Positions 26,128-35,547 are shown, counted from the first letter of the stretch. The stretch: DNA of 64,000 bases from Caldithrix sp. (GCA_020722685.1 DYKH01000008.1:1-64000), one strand, 5' to 3'. The notes: a model not told the origin generated them from the letters alone. Program-made: numbers and translations.

Positions 26128-26307
26128 ATCACCACTTTCTCATCAGCAGAACTCAACCTTTTATGAAGCAACCCAACTACTCGCCCCCGCCTTCATGGAT
26201 CGCCGGATGCCCCCAAACATCCCAAGCTCGAATTCTGCTGATGATCTCTTAGGCCCATTGTTGTGTTTTTTCGTAGAGTTTTCCAACGAAATGAGTCACG
26301 CCTTCGC

Positions 26308-26721
26308 TTATCGACTGACGATTGCCGTTGTCAGGCTATCATTGAAAACCGTTACTTGAACAGTGCAGTTCGTCCCATCTCCATCTCCATCATTCTTCCC
26401 TACGCCCTGCAGAGTAACGCTGGTGGCGTTGCCGGCGGTACTGACACTGAATGTTCCGTTTTCATTGGAAGCGCTCTTGGTGAGCTTGGCTATGCCAGAG
26501 CCATCCGCGCTCAATCCGGAGAAGCTGTTCCCACCGCCTCCCAAGCTCACAGGTTTTAGATAATACTGCTGGGCCCGGGAGGCCAAAACGATCAACTCAT
26601 TGGTGACCGCCTCCAAATTGGCGGAAGCAGCGGAGGCGCTGAACATGGTAATTCCGAATACGATGGCTAAGCCGGAGATAATGACGCTAAAGAGTATTAG
26701 TAAGAGTTGCTGCTGCCCCAT
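26308..26721 (-). CDS. Minimal type IV pilin-like protein, second copy
   Basis: 137 residues. It starts MGQQQLLLILFSVIISGLAI, that is, a hydrophobic helix with no basic leader, then a polar stalk (SANLEAVTNELIVLASRAQQ) and a compact head with SLGGGGNSFSGLS and a repeated NATSVTLQGVG motif. Two cysteine-type bonds are impossible: only one Cys (TNCTV) is present. It is a paralogue of the gene at 26963-27376, of identical length and similar throughout. GAGGA-like ribosome site (AGAGGATAACA) precedes the ATG. I infer a major or accessory pilin of the adjacent pilus, but maturation by a PilD-type peptidase is not obvious and no such gene is in the window. Confidence 0.7.
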   Translation of the reverse strand: MGQQQLLLILFSVIISGLAIVFGITMFSASAASANLEAVTNELIVLASRAQQYYLKPVSLGGGGNSFSGLSADGSGIAKLTKSASNENGTFSVSTAGNATSVTLQGVGKNDGDGDGTNCTVQVTVFNDSLTTAIVSR

Positions 26722-26962
26722 TGTTATCCTCTCTAACTGAAGCGATTAACCGACCCGAATCCTTACACATCGAAAGAGATCGGATGCTCCTTCCTTGCGC
26801 CACCACTCAACTCGCATCTTTGGCCGAGTCCGTCATCCCCTTTTGCTGGGGTTAGCGGTGAAACCAAGGCACTTACTGTGGAATCTCCAATGCTTGTCAA
26901 GGTGTTTTCCGAAGCACCAACCGACTTGCAACTGTACCTTTAGCCTGTACCTCAGTGGCCCA

Positions 26963-27376
26963 CTATCGGTTCACAACTGTGGTTGCCAAGCTGTCGGCAA
27001 ACACAGTTATGCGAACCGTGCAGTTGGTTCCATCGCCGTCGCCATCTTGATTGCCAACGCCCTGCAAAGTAACCGAAGTGGCATTGCCGGCCGTGCTAAC
27101 GGAATAGGTACCGTTGTCGTTGGTCGATTTCGGCGTCAACTTGGCGATACCCGTTGCATCTGCGCTCAATCCTGTGAAGCTGTTGCCGCCGCCACCAAGC
27201 CCGGCCGGTTTTACGTAGAACTGCTGGGCCCTTGCGGCCAGATTGAGCAGATCGCTTGTCACAGCTTCCAGGTTCGAGGATGCTGCTGAGGCACTGAACA
27301 TGTTGATGCCAACCACCACGGCGATGCCGACGATGATGACACTCAAGACGATGAGTAAGAGTTGCTGCTGTCCCAT
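26963..27376 (-). CDS. Minimal type IV pilin-like protein, first copy
   Basis: 137 residues from the ATG at 27376; GGAGG stands 5 bases before it, so the TTG at 27388 in the same frame is not used. The N-terminus MGQQQLLLIVLSVIIVGIAV is a helix with a two-residue leader at most. The stalk (SSNLEAVTSDLLNLAARAQQFY) ends at the conserved GLGGGGNSFTGLSADATG, and a beta head follows with DGDGDGTNCTVRITVF. It is first in the pilin pair, placed after the sigma-54 activator gene, and has the best ribosome site, so it is the likelier major pilin. Confidence 0.72.
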   Translation of the reverse strand: MGQQQLLLIVLSVIIVGIAVVVGINMFSASAASSNLEAVTSDLLNLAARAQQFYVKPAGLGGGGNSFTGLSADATGIAKLTPKSTNDNGTYSVSTAGNATSVTLQGVGNQDGDGDGTNCTVRITVFADSLATTVVNR

Positions 27377-27614
27377 TTTGTCCTCCAAAAGTTATTGGTT
27401 TAAGGGGTGAAAGAAGAACGTTTATTTAAACTGTTTGGCTTTGCTGCTAAAATTTTTCCGTCTTTCCCTCCACTTCGGATGAGCTACCAGTGATCGAGCC
27501 GCGGTGGCGCGTCCGATCTGAACATCTACTCCCGGTGTTTCGCATCTCGCCGTCTGAAGGGATGTCCATGATACCCGATTGCGAACTTTCCTAAATGATC
27601 TCGGCTTAAAAAAG

Positions 27615-29036
27615 TTAGTCCTCGACGGAGACGGGGGTCGCCGGCATATCATCGGGTACTTCCTCGGTCTCTTTTGCTTTAAGCCGGTGCTTCTTGATCT
27701 TTAGATGCAAATTCTGTCTTGGCATGTTGGCTAACTTGGCAGCTTTCGAGATATTGCCGTTGGCTCGCCTCAGCAAGTTGGTAATGTATTCTCTTTCGAA
27801 TAAACTTTTTGCCTCTGCATAAGGGAGAAACGGTGCATTTTCAAGAAAATTGAATTGCGGTGATTGTCGGTATTCCGGCGGCAACTCCGAAGCTCCAATC
27901 CAGTCAGAGTCCGACAAGGCTACCAACCTCTCGATTACGTTTTCCAACTCACGAACGTTGCCTTTCCATGGCTGCCTTTCGAGTATCGAAATCGTTTCCG
28001 GCTTCAGGTACACGCCCAGATGATTGTGTTTGCGCGAATAAATCTGCATAAAGTACCGCACCAAGAGTGGGATGTCGTCCGGCCTCTCGCGCAGAGGGGC
28101 TACGCGCAACGTGATCACATTGAGCCGATAGTACAAGTCTTCGCGAAACTGTCCTTGTTCGACAAGCTGCTTCAGGTCCCGATTGGTCGCTGCCAGCACA
28201 CGGGCGCTGGTGGTCAGCGCTTCTGTACCTCCCACTCGCCGGAATTGTTTATCCTGCATCACCCGCAGTAATTTGACCTGAAAGGACGGCGTCGTGTCGC
28301 CAATTTCATCCAACAGAATTGTGCCTTTGTTGGCAACTTCAAAATATCCCTTGTGAGTGCGATAGGCGCCGGTAAAAGCGCCTTTTTCATGCCCGAACAA
28401 CGTGCTTTCCAAGAGAGTGTCCGGAATACCGCCGCAGTGAACCGCCAAAAAATTGTGGTGTCGTTGAGGACTGAGAGAATGAATCATTCGAGCGACCACT
28501 TCCTTGCCTGTACCGGTCTCTCCTAAAATGAGCACGGTCGAATCTAATGGCGCCACCTTGTAGATCAACTTCTTCATGTCTTGCATGGCTTTGCTTTGGC
28601 CGACCAAATGGGTCGTTTCTGCACCAAGCTGCTCGAACTTTTTTTGAAAACCACTTTGTCTATCTTGGTCTGGGCCATTCAATAGTTTCTCCAAGCTGAC
28701 CAAAAAGCCCGCAGGATCTCCAGCCGGGTCTTCGATAAATTCATCTGCCCCCAGTTTTAGGCATTCAATAAGCTCGTCCGTCGACACCTTTCCGGTCACC
28801 AACACCAAAGGTTTTGACCGCGCCTCTTTTATTTCGCCAATGATATTCCGATTAGCGTTGTTTACGAGATCATAATCCACGACCACAAGGTGCACGGACG
28901 GCGTGGATCTTAACAAGTCCATTCCCTTGGGCAGATCCGTGGCTGCCAGTATTGTAAAGGTCTCTTTACTCGTTAGCTCATAACATAGCTGCCTTAACGT
29001 GGTACCTTTTTCGATGAACAATAGTGTTCTTTTCAT
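27615..29036 (-). CDS. Sigma-54-dependent activator with a degenerate receiver (PilR-like)
   Basis: 473 residues. Residues 1-120 have a receiver fold, but the acidic pair expected near residue 8 reads IE (FIEKGTT), and the conserved Lys in KP is replaced (FIEDP); only VVDYDL (Asp54/Asp56) is left. The AAA+ domain has GETGTGKEVVA (Walker A), the sigma-54-contact loop GAFTGA and LLDEIGD (Walker B). A Fis-type HTH ends the protein (KAAKLANMPRQNLHLKIKKH). It is upstream of and in the same direction as the pilin genes, which suggests it activates them, but I found no clear -24/-12 site before either. Phosphorylation control may be lost. Confidence 0.88.
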   Translation of the reverse strand: MKRTLLFIEKGTTLRQLCYELTSKETFTILAATDLPKGMDLLRSTPSVHLVVVDYDLVNNANRNIIGEIKEARSKPLVLVTGKVSTDELIECLKLGADEFIEDPAGDPAGFLVSLEKLLNGPDQDRQSGFQKKFEQLGAETTHLVGQSKAMQDMKKLIYKVAPLDSTVLILGETGTGKEVVARMIHSLSPQRHHNFLAVHCGGIPDTLLESTLFGHEKGAFTGAYRTHKGYFEVANKGTILLDEIGDTTPSFQVKLLRVMQDKQFRRVGGTEALTTSARVLAATNRDLKQLVEQGQFREDLYYRLNVITLRVAPLRERPDDIPLLVRYFMQIYSRKHNHLGVYLKPETISILERQPWKGNVRELENVIERLVALSDSDWIGASELPPEYRQSPQFNFLENAPFLPYAEAKSLFEREYITNLLRRANGNISKAAKLANMPRQNLHLKIKKHRLKAKETEEVPDDMPATPVSVED

Positions 29037-29447
29037 TCGTTCGCGTCCCTAATATGTCGCACCACTTTATGTTGCATTACAGGATAGTAATGACCGCTGC
29101 TTTTCTATTGCGACCTTAGCAAACAATATGCCCAGAGCAAGAGCAATAAGCAGCTAAAACAGGGTCGGCAGCGATAGTCTTATTCGTCTAATTATTAATC
29201 CGTTGGTGACCACGATTTTTTTGCCTTTTCGAGAGGGCTGTGACCAAAGATGGAATGTCGCCAGAATGTGTTTATTCGATGCCACAACTTGTGGCGAGAG
29301 TTTCGCATAGATGTAATTCTCCCATCGCTCGATCACGCACCTTGAGCGACCGGCAAAGTATACAGCGCTTCTCCATCGGTCTGCGCATTCAAATGTCACC
29401 CTTTTATCCACGGCATCCGCGCCCTCGTCACTGAGGGCAGACTTTGT

Positions 29448-29565
29448 AATCACCGGATGTCCTGCGAATTTCGTCATTCGTGCGCATGAAGGCAATTCCT
29501 TTCCAATGCCCGACGCCGGGAGACTCCGGCATACGCAGGGGTCACAGCATTCTATGGTCGATTGC
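29448..29565 (+). repeat. 118-bp intergenic repeat, copy A
   Basis: Aligns without gaps to 34513-34630 over all 118 positions, about 83 matches by eye (about 70%). Best-conserved parts are ATGTCCTGC/GTGTCCTGC, GCAGGGGT and the end TCGATTGC. Each copy stands near a gene start. Confidence 0.6.
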
Positions 29566-29600
29566 CGGACTTCGACGCCTTTTCCATAAATTTACAGCCC

Positions 29601-29629
29601 TTGACAAAAGCGCTGAATCATGCTATATT
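29601..29629 (+). promoter_or_regulatory. Strong sigma-70 promoter for sbcDC
   Basis: TTGACA (29601-29606), 17-base spacer, TATATT (29624-29629), followed by ACACAG. The ATG of sbcD is 61 bases after the -10 box. Nearly consensus. Confidence 0.8.
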
Positions 29630-29690
29630 ACACAGCAGTCTTGAGAGATAATTTCCAATTCCCTTTTTCACCCGCAGCACAACATCGCTT

Positions 29691-30806
29691 ATGAAGATTC
29701 TCCATTTCTCCGATACACATTTGGGCTTTTCCGAATACAACAAAGTCGATCCGGCGAGCGGACTCAACCAACGAGAGTCAGACTTTTATCGCGCTTGGCA
29801 GCAAGTCATCGATTCCATATTCAAGCTCCAGCCGGAGGTCGTCGTTCACGCCGGGGACTTGTTCCATACACCTCGGCCCAGCAATCGGGCCATCCGCGTG
29901 GCTCTGGAGGGAATCCAACAGGTTTCGGAGGCGGGCATTCCCTGGATCATCATTGCCGGCAATCACGAGACGCCCCGCATTCGCGCCACCGGCTCCATCT
30001 TTGAATCCATTTCCCTGTTCGACAATGTGTTCGCCGCCTATTCCAGCCGCTACGAGCGCTTTAAAATCAAAGGTGTTGACTTTCATTGTATCCCTCACTG
30101 CTCCTTAACAGAAGAGTTGGAATCCGCCTTTGCCGCCCTTGGCGAAGAGGCCTCGACTGATCACGATGTTTTGGTCACGCACGGAGCCTGGTCGGGCGGG
30201 ACGTACTACGGCATGGGCGAATTCAACGAGCAGCGCCTTCCAGACGTCGAGGGCTTGTTAGGAAAAAGGTTTGATTACATCGCTCTGGGTCACTATCACC
30301 GCCAGGTGGACGTCAAAGACAACGCCAGCTATTCCGGATCCACCGAGCGCACCAGTCTCAACGAACATGGCAATTCTTGCGGCTTCCTTTTGGTGGACAT
30401 CGCTACCGGGCAGAAGCAGTTTCACCCCATCGAAACCCGACCGATGAAACGATTGCCTCCGATAGATTGTGAGGGATTGACGGTGTCGCAAATCTACGAC
30501 AAGCTGGAATCTGTCGGCAGGGATGATTTGTCAGGGGCTATCCTGAGCCTCAGCCTGGAAAACATCGAAAGCGATACTTTCCTCAAGCTGGACATGCGTC
30601 GCATCGATCAGTATTTCTCGCAGACTTTTCACACGGAAAAGCAATTCATTCGCAAGGGAGCACCGCAGAACAGTAATGCAGGGTACTCGCGGATAGAAGC
30701 GCTGCCGGTGGAATTTGAACGATACTTGAGCACCCTTGCCGGAACTGAGCTTGATTCTGCCAAGCTATGCAAAATGGGAATGCAGTATTTGAGCAGCGAA
30801 GAATAG
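29691..30806 (+). CDS. sbcD: DNA double-strand-break nuclease subunit SbcD (Mre11)
   Basis: 371 residues, metallophosphoesterase of the SbcCD nuclease that trims hairpins and protein-blocked DNA ends. All nuclease motifs are present: FSDTHLG (Asp8, His10), VVHAGDLFH (Asp56), AGNHETP (Asn91, His92), LVTHGAW and ALGHYHRQ. After about residue 250 comes the capping region. The start is the first ATG after a strong promoter. The stop is 2 bases before the sbcC start, so the pair is translated together. Length is near the family norm (about 400). Confidence 0.95.
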   Translation: MKILHFSDTHLGFSEYNKVDPASGLNQRESDFYRAWQQVIDSIFKLQPEVVVHAGDLFHTPRPSNRAIRVALEGIQQVSEAGIPWIIIAGNHETPRIRATGSIFESISLFDNVFAAYSSRYERFKIKGVDFHCIPHCSLTEELESAFAALGEEASTDHDVLVTHGAWSGGTYYGMGEFNEQRLPDVEGLLGKRFDYIALGHYHRQVDVKDNASYSGSTERTSLNEHGNSCGFLLVDIATGQKQFHPIETRPMKRLPPIDCEGLTVSQIYDKLESVGRDDLSGAILSLSLENIESDTFLKLDMRRIDQYFSQTFHTEKQFIRKGAPQNSNAGYSRIEALPVEFERYLSTLAGTELDSAKLCKMGMQYLSSEE

Positions 30807-30808
30807 CC

Positions 30809-33211
30809 ATGGTCATCAAAAATCTAAAACTCGTCAATTATCGCCGCTTTGCCGATTTGACCCTGGAATTTCCGGAGAACTTGATCGGTATAATTGGTCG
30901 GAACGGCACCGGAAAATCGACCATGGTGGAAGCCATTGGCTGGGCCCTGTTCGGCAACCGCATTGCCCGTACCGATAAGCAGGAAATCCGCTCGCAATTC
31001 TTGCAGGATAACAGCCCCTGTTCCACAGAGATAGAGATAGCTTATGGCCAGCACGAATATCGCATCGTCCGGCAATTGAAGGGCAAGAACGCCGTCAGCG
31101 AGGCAGCCATTTATCGCGATGCTCGTCCAGAGCCGGAAGCAGTGCAGGAACGCGGAGTCAATGAATACATCGAATCTCTGCTCAAGCTGGACTACCGCTC
31201 CTTTTTCGCCTCAGCCTATGCGCGGCAAAAGGATTTGGCGGCCCTCTCTTCCATGCAGCCGGAGGAACGGCGCAAGACCATCAACCGGCTGATCGGCATC
31301 GACCAAATCGATCGCGCCCGCGAACGGGTTCGCCGTGACCGCAATGAAAAACGAGCTTTTGTCGAGGGAATGCGCACATCCCTTAAGGATCCTGATGTAC
31401 TGCGACGACAACGCCAAGAGCTGCATGACATGCATTCCACCAAATCGTCAGCCGAAAGTGGAATGCAAAAGGTCGTAAAAGACAAGTCGCAATTGCTTGC
31501 CAAGGCCAAAGAGGCGCTGGAAGCGCAAAGTCAAAAGCGGGATCTGTATTTGCAATGGGAAGTCCATCTGGGAAAGTTGTCTTCGAGAATGCGCGAGAAT
31601 GAGTTGGCTAAGCAGCGCGCAGAAGCGGAATTGAGCGAAATAGCGCATGCGGAGGAGGAATTAAAGTCCCTCAGTGCCGAGCTCGCCTTGTTCGAGAAGG
31701 TCAAGTCCGAAAAAGAACATCTCGATGCAGAAGCGACGAAAGCGGCCAAGCTGGAAGGAAAACGGAAAGAGAAGACTATAGTCGAAAATAGTCTGGCCAA
31801 GGAAACAGCACGCGCCCGTGATTTGAACTCCGCCGCCGCTGAATCCGAACAATGCGAGAAAACGCTTGCGGAGATCACAGCCAAAGAACAAGTATTGGAA
31901 AATCTCGTCGCGGAACTGCATGAAAAGCTAAAGTCAGCTTCCGGCAGTAAAGAAGCCGTCAAGCGCGCTGGCTTGGAAACGAAAGAAAAATTGCAGCGGA
32001 TCAAAGAGTTGGGGCCGGACGGCCAATGCCCGGTTTGTACCCAGACTTTGCGTGATCATTATGAAGCAGTGGTCGCGGATTTGGAACAGCAGCTCGGCAA
32101 TCTGCGCACTGAGCTACGTTCTGCTCAGGAGGAGGAGAATCAAGCAAACCAAGAGCTCAAGCTTCAGCAAGCCGAGCTCCGCACCCTGCGCCGTGACAAA
32201 GAGCAGTTGATCAAGCGACACAGCTCGGCAATGGATGCGGTCAAAAATCTGAGCCGGGCGAAAGAAGCCATTGTCAGTTTTACCGACCAGCTTGCCCTGA
32301 TCGAAAGAGATATCCTCCTGATCGGCCAAGTCGATTATGACGAAGGCCGGCATAAACAACTGCGGCTTCAATTTGAAAAATCCCTCAAGTTGAAGGAGCT
32401 TGCCGCACAGCTTGCCGAGCGATCCGGTCGCCGGCCGAAAGTAGAAGGGGACATCCAGAGAATCAAACAGACCATTGAAGAAATCCAGGTTGAGCTGCGG
32501 GAAGGAAAGGCCAAGCAAACTGCGCTTGGATTCGATGATGCTGACTATCAAAGCAGCAAAAAGGAAGTAGAAAAGAAAACTCTGGCCTTGGATGAAGCCA
32601 AGGAAGCTTTGGCCACGATGCGGGAGGAATTGGCGGGATTGAGAAAGGAAATCGATCGTCTCGATGCAGAGATTGCGGAGCAAAAGGCCAAGCGCGAACA
32701 AATCGAGCAAACCGAAGAGGAAATCGTCTATCTTAATGCATTGGACGAGCATTTTGGCCGATTTCGCCTGGAGCTTGCCGGCAGAATCCGACCGCTGATT
32801 GCCCATCGAGCATCGGAACTGTTATCGCTGACCACACAGGCGCGCTACTCGACCGTCGAATTGGACGAAGACTATAACATCCGCATCTGGGATGGGAATA
32901 TCCCCTTTGCAATTGAGCGATTCTCCGGCGGTGAGCAGGACCTCGCGAATTTGTGTCTGCGCATCGCCATCAGTCAAGTCGTCGCCGAGCGCAGCGGTGG
33001 TGCGCCGATCAATTTCATCGTGCTGGATGAAATTTTGGGTTCGCAGGATGCCGAAAGGCAGAGTCTGATCCTGCAGGCTCTCGGCCAGCTCTCTTCGCAA
33101 TTCCGGCAGATTTTCTTGATCACCCACATCGACTCGGTCAAAGACATGTTGCCGGTCATTGTGGAAGTCACCATTGAGGATGAACAGACAAGCTCGGCGA
33201 GGATTATTTAG
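30809..33211 (+). CDS. sbcC: DNA double-strand-break repair ATPase SbcC (Rad50)
   Basis: 800 residues from the ATG at 30809, just after the sbcD stop. Walker A is GIIGRNGTGKST (30-38). Long coiled coils flank a zinc hook CPVC at Cys407/Cys410. The C-terminal lobe has the signature FSGGEQDLANLCLRIA and Walker B INFIVLDEILGSQD, with a His switch in ITHIDSV. E. coli SbcC has about 1050 residues, so the coiled coil is short here. Rad50 tethers two DNA ends and controls Mre11. No truncation is suspected, since all active-site motifs are present. Confidence 0.95.
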   Translation: MVIKNLKLVNYRRFADLTLEFPENLIGIIGRNGTGKSTMVEAIGWALFGNRIARTDKQEIRSQFLQDNSPCSTEIEIAYGQHEYRIVRQLKGKNAVSEAAIYRDARPEPEAVQERGVNEYIESLLKLDYRSFFASAYARQKDLAALSSMQPEERRKTINRLIGIDQIDRARERVRRDRNEKRAFVEGMRTSLKDPDVLRRQRQELHDMHSTKSSAESGMQKVVKDKSQLLAKAKEALEAQSQKRDLYLQWEVHLGKLSSRMRENELAKQRAEAELSEIAHAEEELKSLSAELALFEKVKSEKEHLDAEATKAAKLEGKRKEKTIVENSLAKETARARDLNSAAAESEQCEKTLAEITAKEQVLENLVAELHEKLKSASGSKEAVKRAGLETKEKLQRIKELGPDGQCPVCTQTLRDHYEAVVADLEQQLGNLRTELRSAQEEENQANQELKLQQAELRTLRRDKEQLIKRHSSAMDAVKNLSRAKEAIVSFTDQLALIERDILLIGQVDYDEGRHKQLRLQFEKSLKLKELAAQLAERSGRRPKVEGDIQRIKQTIEEIQVELREGKAKQTALGFDDADYQSSKKEVEKKTLALDEAKEALATMREELAGLRKEIDRLDAEIAEQKAKREQIEQTEEEIVYLNALDEHFGRFRLELAGRIRPLIAHRASELLSLTTQARYSTVELDEDYNIRIWDGNIPFAIERFSGGEQDLANLCLRIAISQVVAERSGGAPINFIVLDEILGSQDAERQSLILQALGQLSSQFRQIFLITHIDSVKDMLPVIVEVTIEDEQTSSARII

Positions 33212-33288
33212 TGGTCGGCGGTCAGGGGTCAGTCATCAGTCGAAAATCGGCACAATAACGCTTCGGGCTGCCAATGACGTCAGCGGGC

Positions 33289-34305
33289 TTAAATCGTGTT
33301 CGCTTCCATTTTGACGTTTCGCTGAATGCCCCGCACGTTCAATCCTTCGGCGGAGATGAAGATCAGACCAACGATTAGCACCGGTACGAAATTTATCCCA
33401 TGCATCACAAAGGCAAATGTCAAGGCCGGACTTGCAGGAACCGCGAACAAGCCGAGGGAAAGCTGGCACAGGTAATGATAGGTACCGATATATCCGGGCG
33501 AGGAGGGCACCAGGACGCTGATGGTGGTAATGACCAACAAAACCAGCGCCGCCATCCATGGCAGGGAATAGATGCTCACAAAGTCAAAGGCATAAAACAC
33601 GAGCTGGAAAGCATAACCATAGCAGGCCCAAATAACCAACGATAACGCGATGACAACGAGGTAATGCTCTTTCTTTTGCAACGGAACAATGCCGTCGAGA
33701 AAAGAACGGATCAAATGCCCAATTCTGGCCGAAAATCTTGCCGGCAAGGAAGCGGTGAGTTTGCCGATAATCGTCAAGGCGCGCCCCTGGTGCTTTTTCA
33801 TCAACACCAAAATAGCGAACAGCACAATAATTCCGACAAAGCTGAGGTAGCCGCTTTTGCGCACCCAATCAGGGAAGGGAAAGACGATGAAGGTCAAAGC
33901 CATCAGCAGCAGCAAGGTGAACACGTCGATGATCCGCTCGATGATGATGGTGCCGAAAACGGCGCCGGCCGGCAGTGGCCGTTTTTTGCTGACCACATAG
34001 GCCCGCACCAGCTCACCCAGATGCGCCGGCAGAAAAATGTTGAACATGTAACCAATCATCAGCGAGGAAAAGAGAGTGCGCATCTCGATGCGCTTGACCG
34101 GCAGTAGGAGATAACGCCACCGTACCGCTCGCAGGTAGTGGCTAAAGAACACGATCGCCAAGGTCGGGAAAATATACCAAAAGTTGGCTACGGCAAAGGC
34201 ATTTTGCATTTGGCGAAAATCCACATTGCGAACCGCCAGGAACATAAAAGCGACACTGAGGGCGACTCCGATCAAGAGCTTATAATTAGCAAAAAATTTT
34301 CTCAT
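33289..34305 (-). CDS. Flippase-like membrane protein (LPG synthase TM region / UPF0104 family)
   Basis: 338 residues with about eight hydrophobic segments, including LLIGVALSVAFMFLAVRNVD at the start, FPTLAIVFFSHYLRAVRW and PWMAALVLLVITTISVLVPSSPGYIGTYHY near the end. The last motif (P-x-x-PGxxGxx) and HLGELVRAYVVSKKRP mark the family of uncharacterised or lysyl-phosphatidylglycerol-synthase-type membrane domains. No soluble synthase domain is attached, so no aminoacyl-lipid synthesis should be assumed. It is convergent with sbcC and divergent from the TIM-barrel gene, so it probably has its own promoter. Possible role: lipid or polysaccharide-precursor handling. Confidence 0.85.
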   Translation of the reverse strand: MRKFFANYKLLIGVALSVAFMFLAVRNVDFRQMQNAFAVANFWYIFPTLAIVFFSHYLRAVRWRYLLLPVKRIEMRTLFSSLMIGYMFNIFLPAHLGELVRAYVVSKKRPLPAGAVFGTIIIERIIDVFTLLLLMALTFIVFPFPDWVRKSGYLSFVGIIVLFAILVLMKKHQGRALTIIGKLTASLPARFSARIGHLIRSFLDGIVPLQKKEHYLVVIALSLVIWACYGYAFQLVFYAFDFVSIYSLPWMAALVLLVITTISVLVPSSPGYIGTYHYLCQLSLGLFAVPASPALTFAFVMHGINFVPVLIVGLIFISAEGLNVRGIQRNVKMEANTI

Positions 34306-34459
34306 TCGTTTTTCCGCGCTTGCACAGTTGCTACTGAGTTGGTTGATGTCCCGACTAATTTACCATCCGAATCGCGGGATTGCGGAAGCAAATTGCTGCC
34401 GGCGAACGGAAGATAGCGAATTACCACCAAAGCCTCAAGGAAAAATCTTATAATAGCTC

Positions 34460-34488
34460 TTGACAACCCAACTGCAAATTTTTATATT
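34460..34488 (+). promoter_or_regulatory. Strong sigma-70 promoter for the 34.7-40 kb operon
   Basis: TTGACA (34460-34465), 17-base spacer, TATATT (34483-34488). Same boxes as before sbcD. The first ATG (34702) is about 210 bases on, so a structured leader containing the palindromic repeat would be transcribed. Confidence 0.7.
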
Positions 34489-34512
34489 ACAAAAGGTATA
34501 AACGTGGTGACC

Positions 34513-34630
34513 AGTCACGGGGTGTCCTGCCGGTGCTGTCATTCCTGTGGATGCAGGAATCTCCTTGCTAATGCACGGCAGAGGGCGACCCTTGCATTCG
34601 CAGGGGTGACAAAAGCCTATCATCGATTGC
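34513..34630 (+). repeat. 118-bp intergenic repeat, copy B
   Basis: Ungapped match to 29448-29565. It includes an ATTCCTG...CAGGAAT hairpin (34541-34560). Read on the minus strand, its core resembles the inner part of the elements at 6743 and 45110. Confidence 0.6.
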
Positions 34631-34701
34631 TATACATGCACGATCACTTGAAATCTTCCTGGTAGCTTGGAGCTGCCGGAAGATAGGGCGAAGGAGATTA
34701 A

Positions 34702-35547
34702 ATGCGCGAACAACACCCACTTGGGGCTTTCATTGTAATAGACGATGGCTTGGATGTCCGATTAGAAGCGTGCAAGACGCTGGGCTTGCCCACCGCGCAA
34801 ATATTAGCTCCATCAGCAGATCGACGTCGAGTGGAGGATGCGTCCCGGTTACTGGCCAAATTCAAGAGCGCGGACGTTAACATCACAGTCGTTTTTTGCG
34901 GGTTTGCCGGCGAGAGCTATGCCGATATCCCCACAGTGCAGCGTACCGTTGGATTGGTGCCAGTCGCCACTCGCCAAGAACGTTTGTCCGAGGCGATGCG
35001 CATTTCAGATTATGCCAAAACCTTGGGCGTCGCCGTAACTGCCCTGCACCTCGGCTTTATCCCTGAGACAGAAGACGATCCTGATTATCAAGAAATCGTC
35101 AGAATAACCGGAATGCTGTGCGATCATTGCCGGGCAAACCATCAGGCTCTGCATTTGGAAACCGGACAAGAGCCGGCAGAAATTTTGCTCAAGTTCTTGC
35201 GGGATGTGAATCGGCCCAATTTGGCGGTCAATTTCGATCCGGCGAACATGATCTTATATGGTTCCGGCGAGCCGATTCCCGCCTTACGCTTGTTGGGCAG
35301 CCACGTCAAGAGCGTACACTGCAAGGATGCCAAGTGGTCCGCATCGCCCAAGGTCGAATGGGGGCAAGAGGTGCCGCTGGGAGAAGGCGATGTGAACATG
35401 AAGCTTTTTCTGAAAACCTTGAAAGAGATTGGTTACCGCGGCCCCTTGACAATTGAGCGAGAGATTGCCGGCGAGCAACAGATTAGAGACATTCAGAAGG
35501 CGGTGAATTTGCTTATGCAATTGCGACGGGAGTTTTGGGGGGAATAA
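34702..35547 (+). CDS. Sugar-phosphate isomerase/epimerase-type TIM barrel
   Basis: 281 residues, AP-endonuclease-2/xylose-isomerase-like fold. Good ribosome site (GAAGGAGATTAA). Signs of the family: strands with VTALHLGFIP, the metal-ligand motif LHLETGQE (Glu), NLAVNFDPANM (Asp), SHVKSVHCKDAKW (His and Asp) and GPLTIEREIAGE (Glu) near the end, which together form the metal site. The substrate cannot be told from sequence. It opens an apparent operon with two thymidylate-kinase-like genes; the spacing to the next gene is 107 bases, so the link is not certain. Confidence 0.85.
   Translation: MREQHPLGAFIVIDDGLDVRLEACKTLGLPTAQILAPSADRRRVEDASRLLAKFKSADVNITVVFCGFAGESYADIPTVQRTVGLVPVATRQERLSEAMRISDYAKTLGVAVTALHLGFIPETEDDPDYQEIVRITGMLCDHCRANHQALHLETGQEPAEILLKFLRDVNRPNLAVNFDPANMILYGSGEPIPALRLLGSHVKSVHCKDAKWSASPKVEWGQEVPLGEGDVNMKLFLKTLKEIGYRGPLTIEREIAGEQQIRDIQKAVNLLMQLRREFWGE

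Larger units (their letters stand above)
29037..29690. other. Divergent spacer of 654 bases
   Basis: Lies between the sigma-54 activator (-) and sbcD (+). It holds an intergenic repeat (29448-29565) and the sbcD promoter (29601-29629). Nothing coding is convincing; frames here are short. Confidence 0.5.
34306..34701. other. Divergent spacer of 396 bases
   Basis: Holds a strong sigma-70-like promoter (34460-34488) on the plus strand and intergenic repeat copy B (34513-34630). The repeat lies within the predicted leader of the next gene. Confidence 0.6.

Noticed and set aside
26722..27500. Sigma-54 (-24/-12) promoters before the pilin genes
   Set aside because: No TGGCAC-N5-TTGC-like pair was found on the minus strand before either gene.
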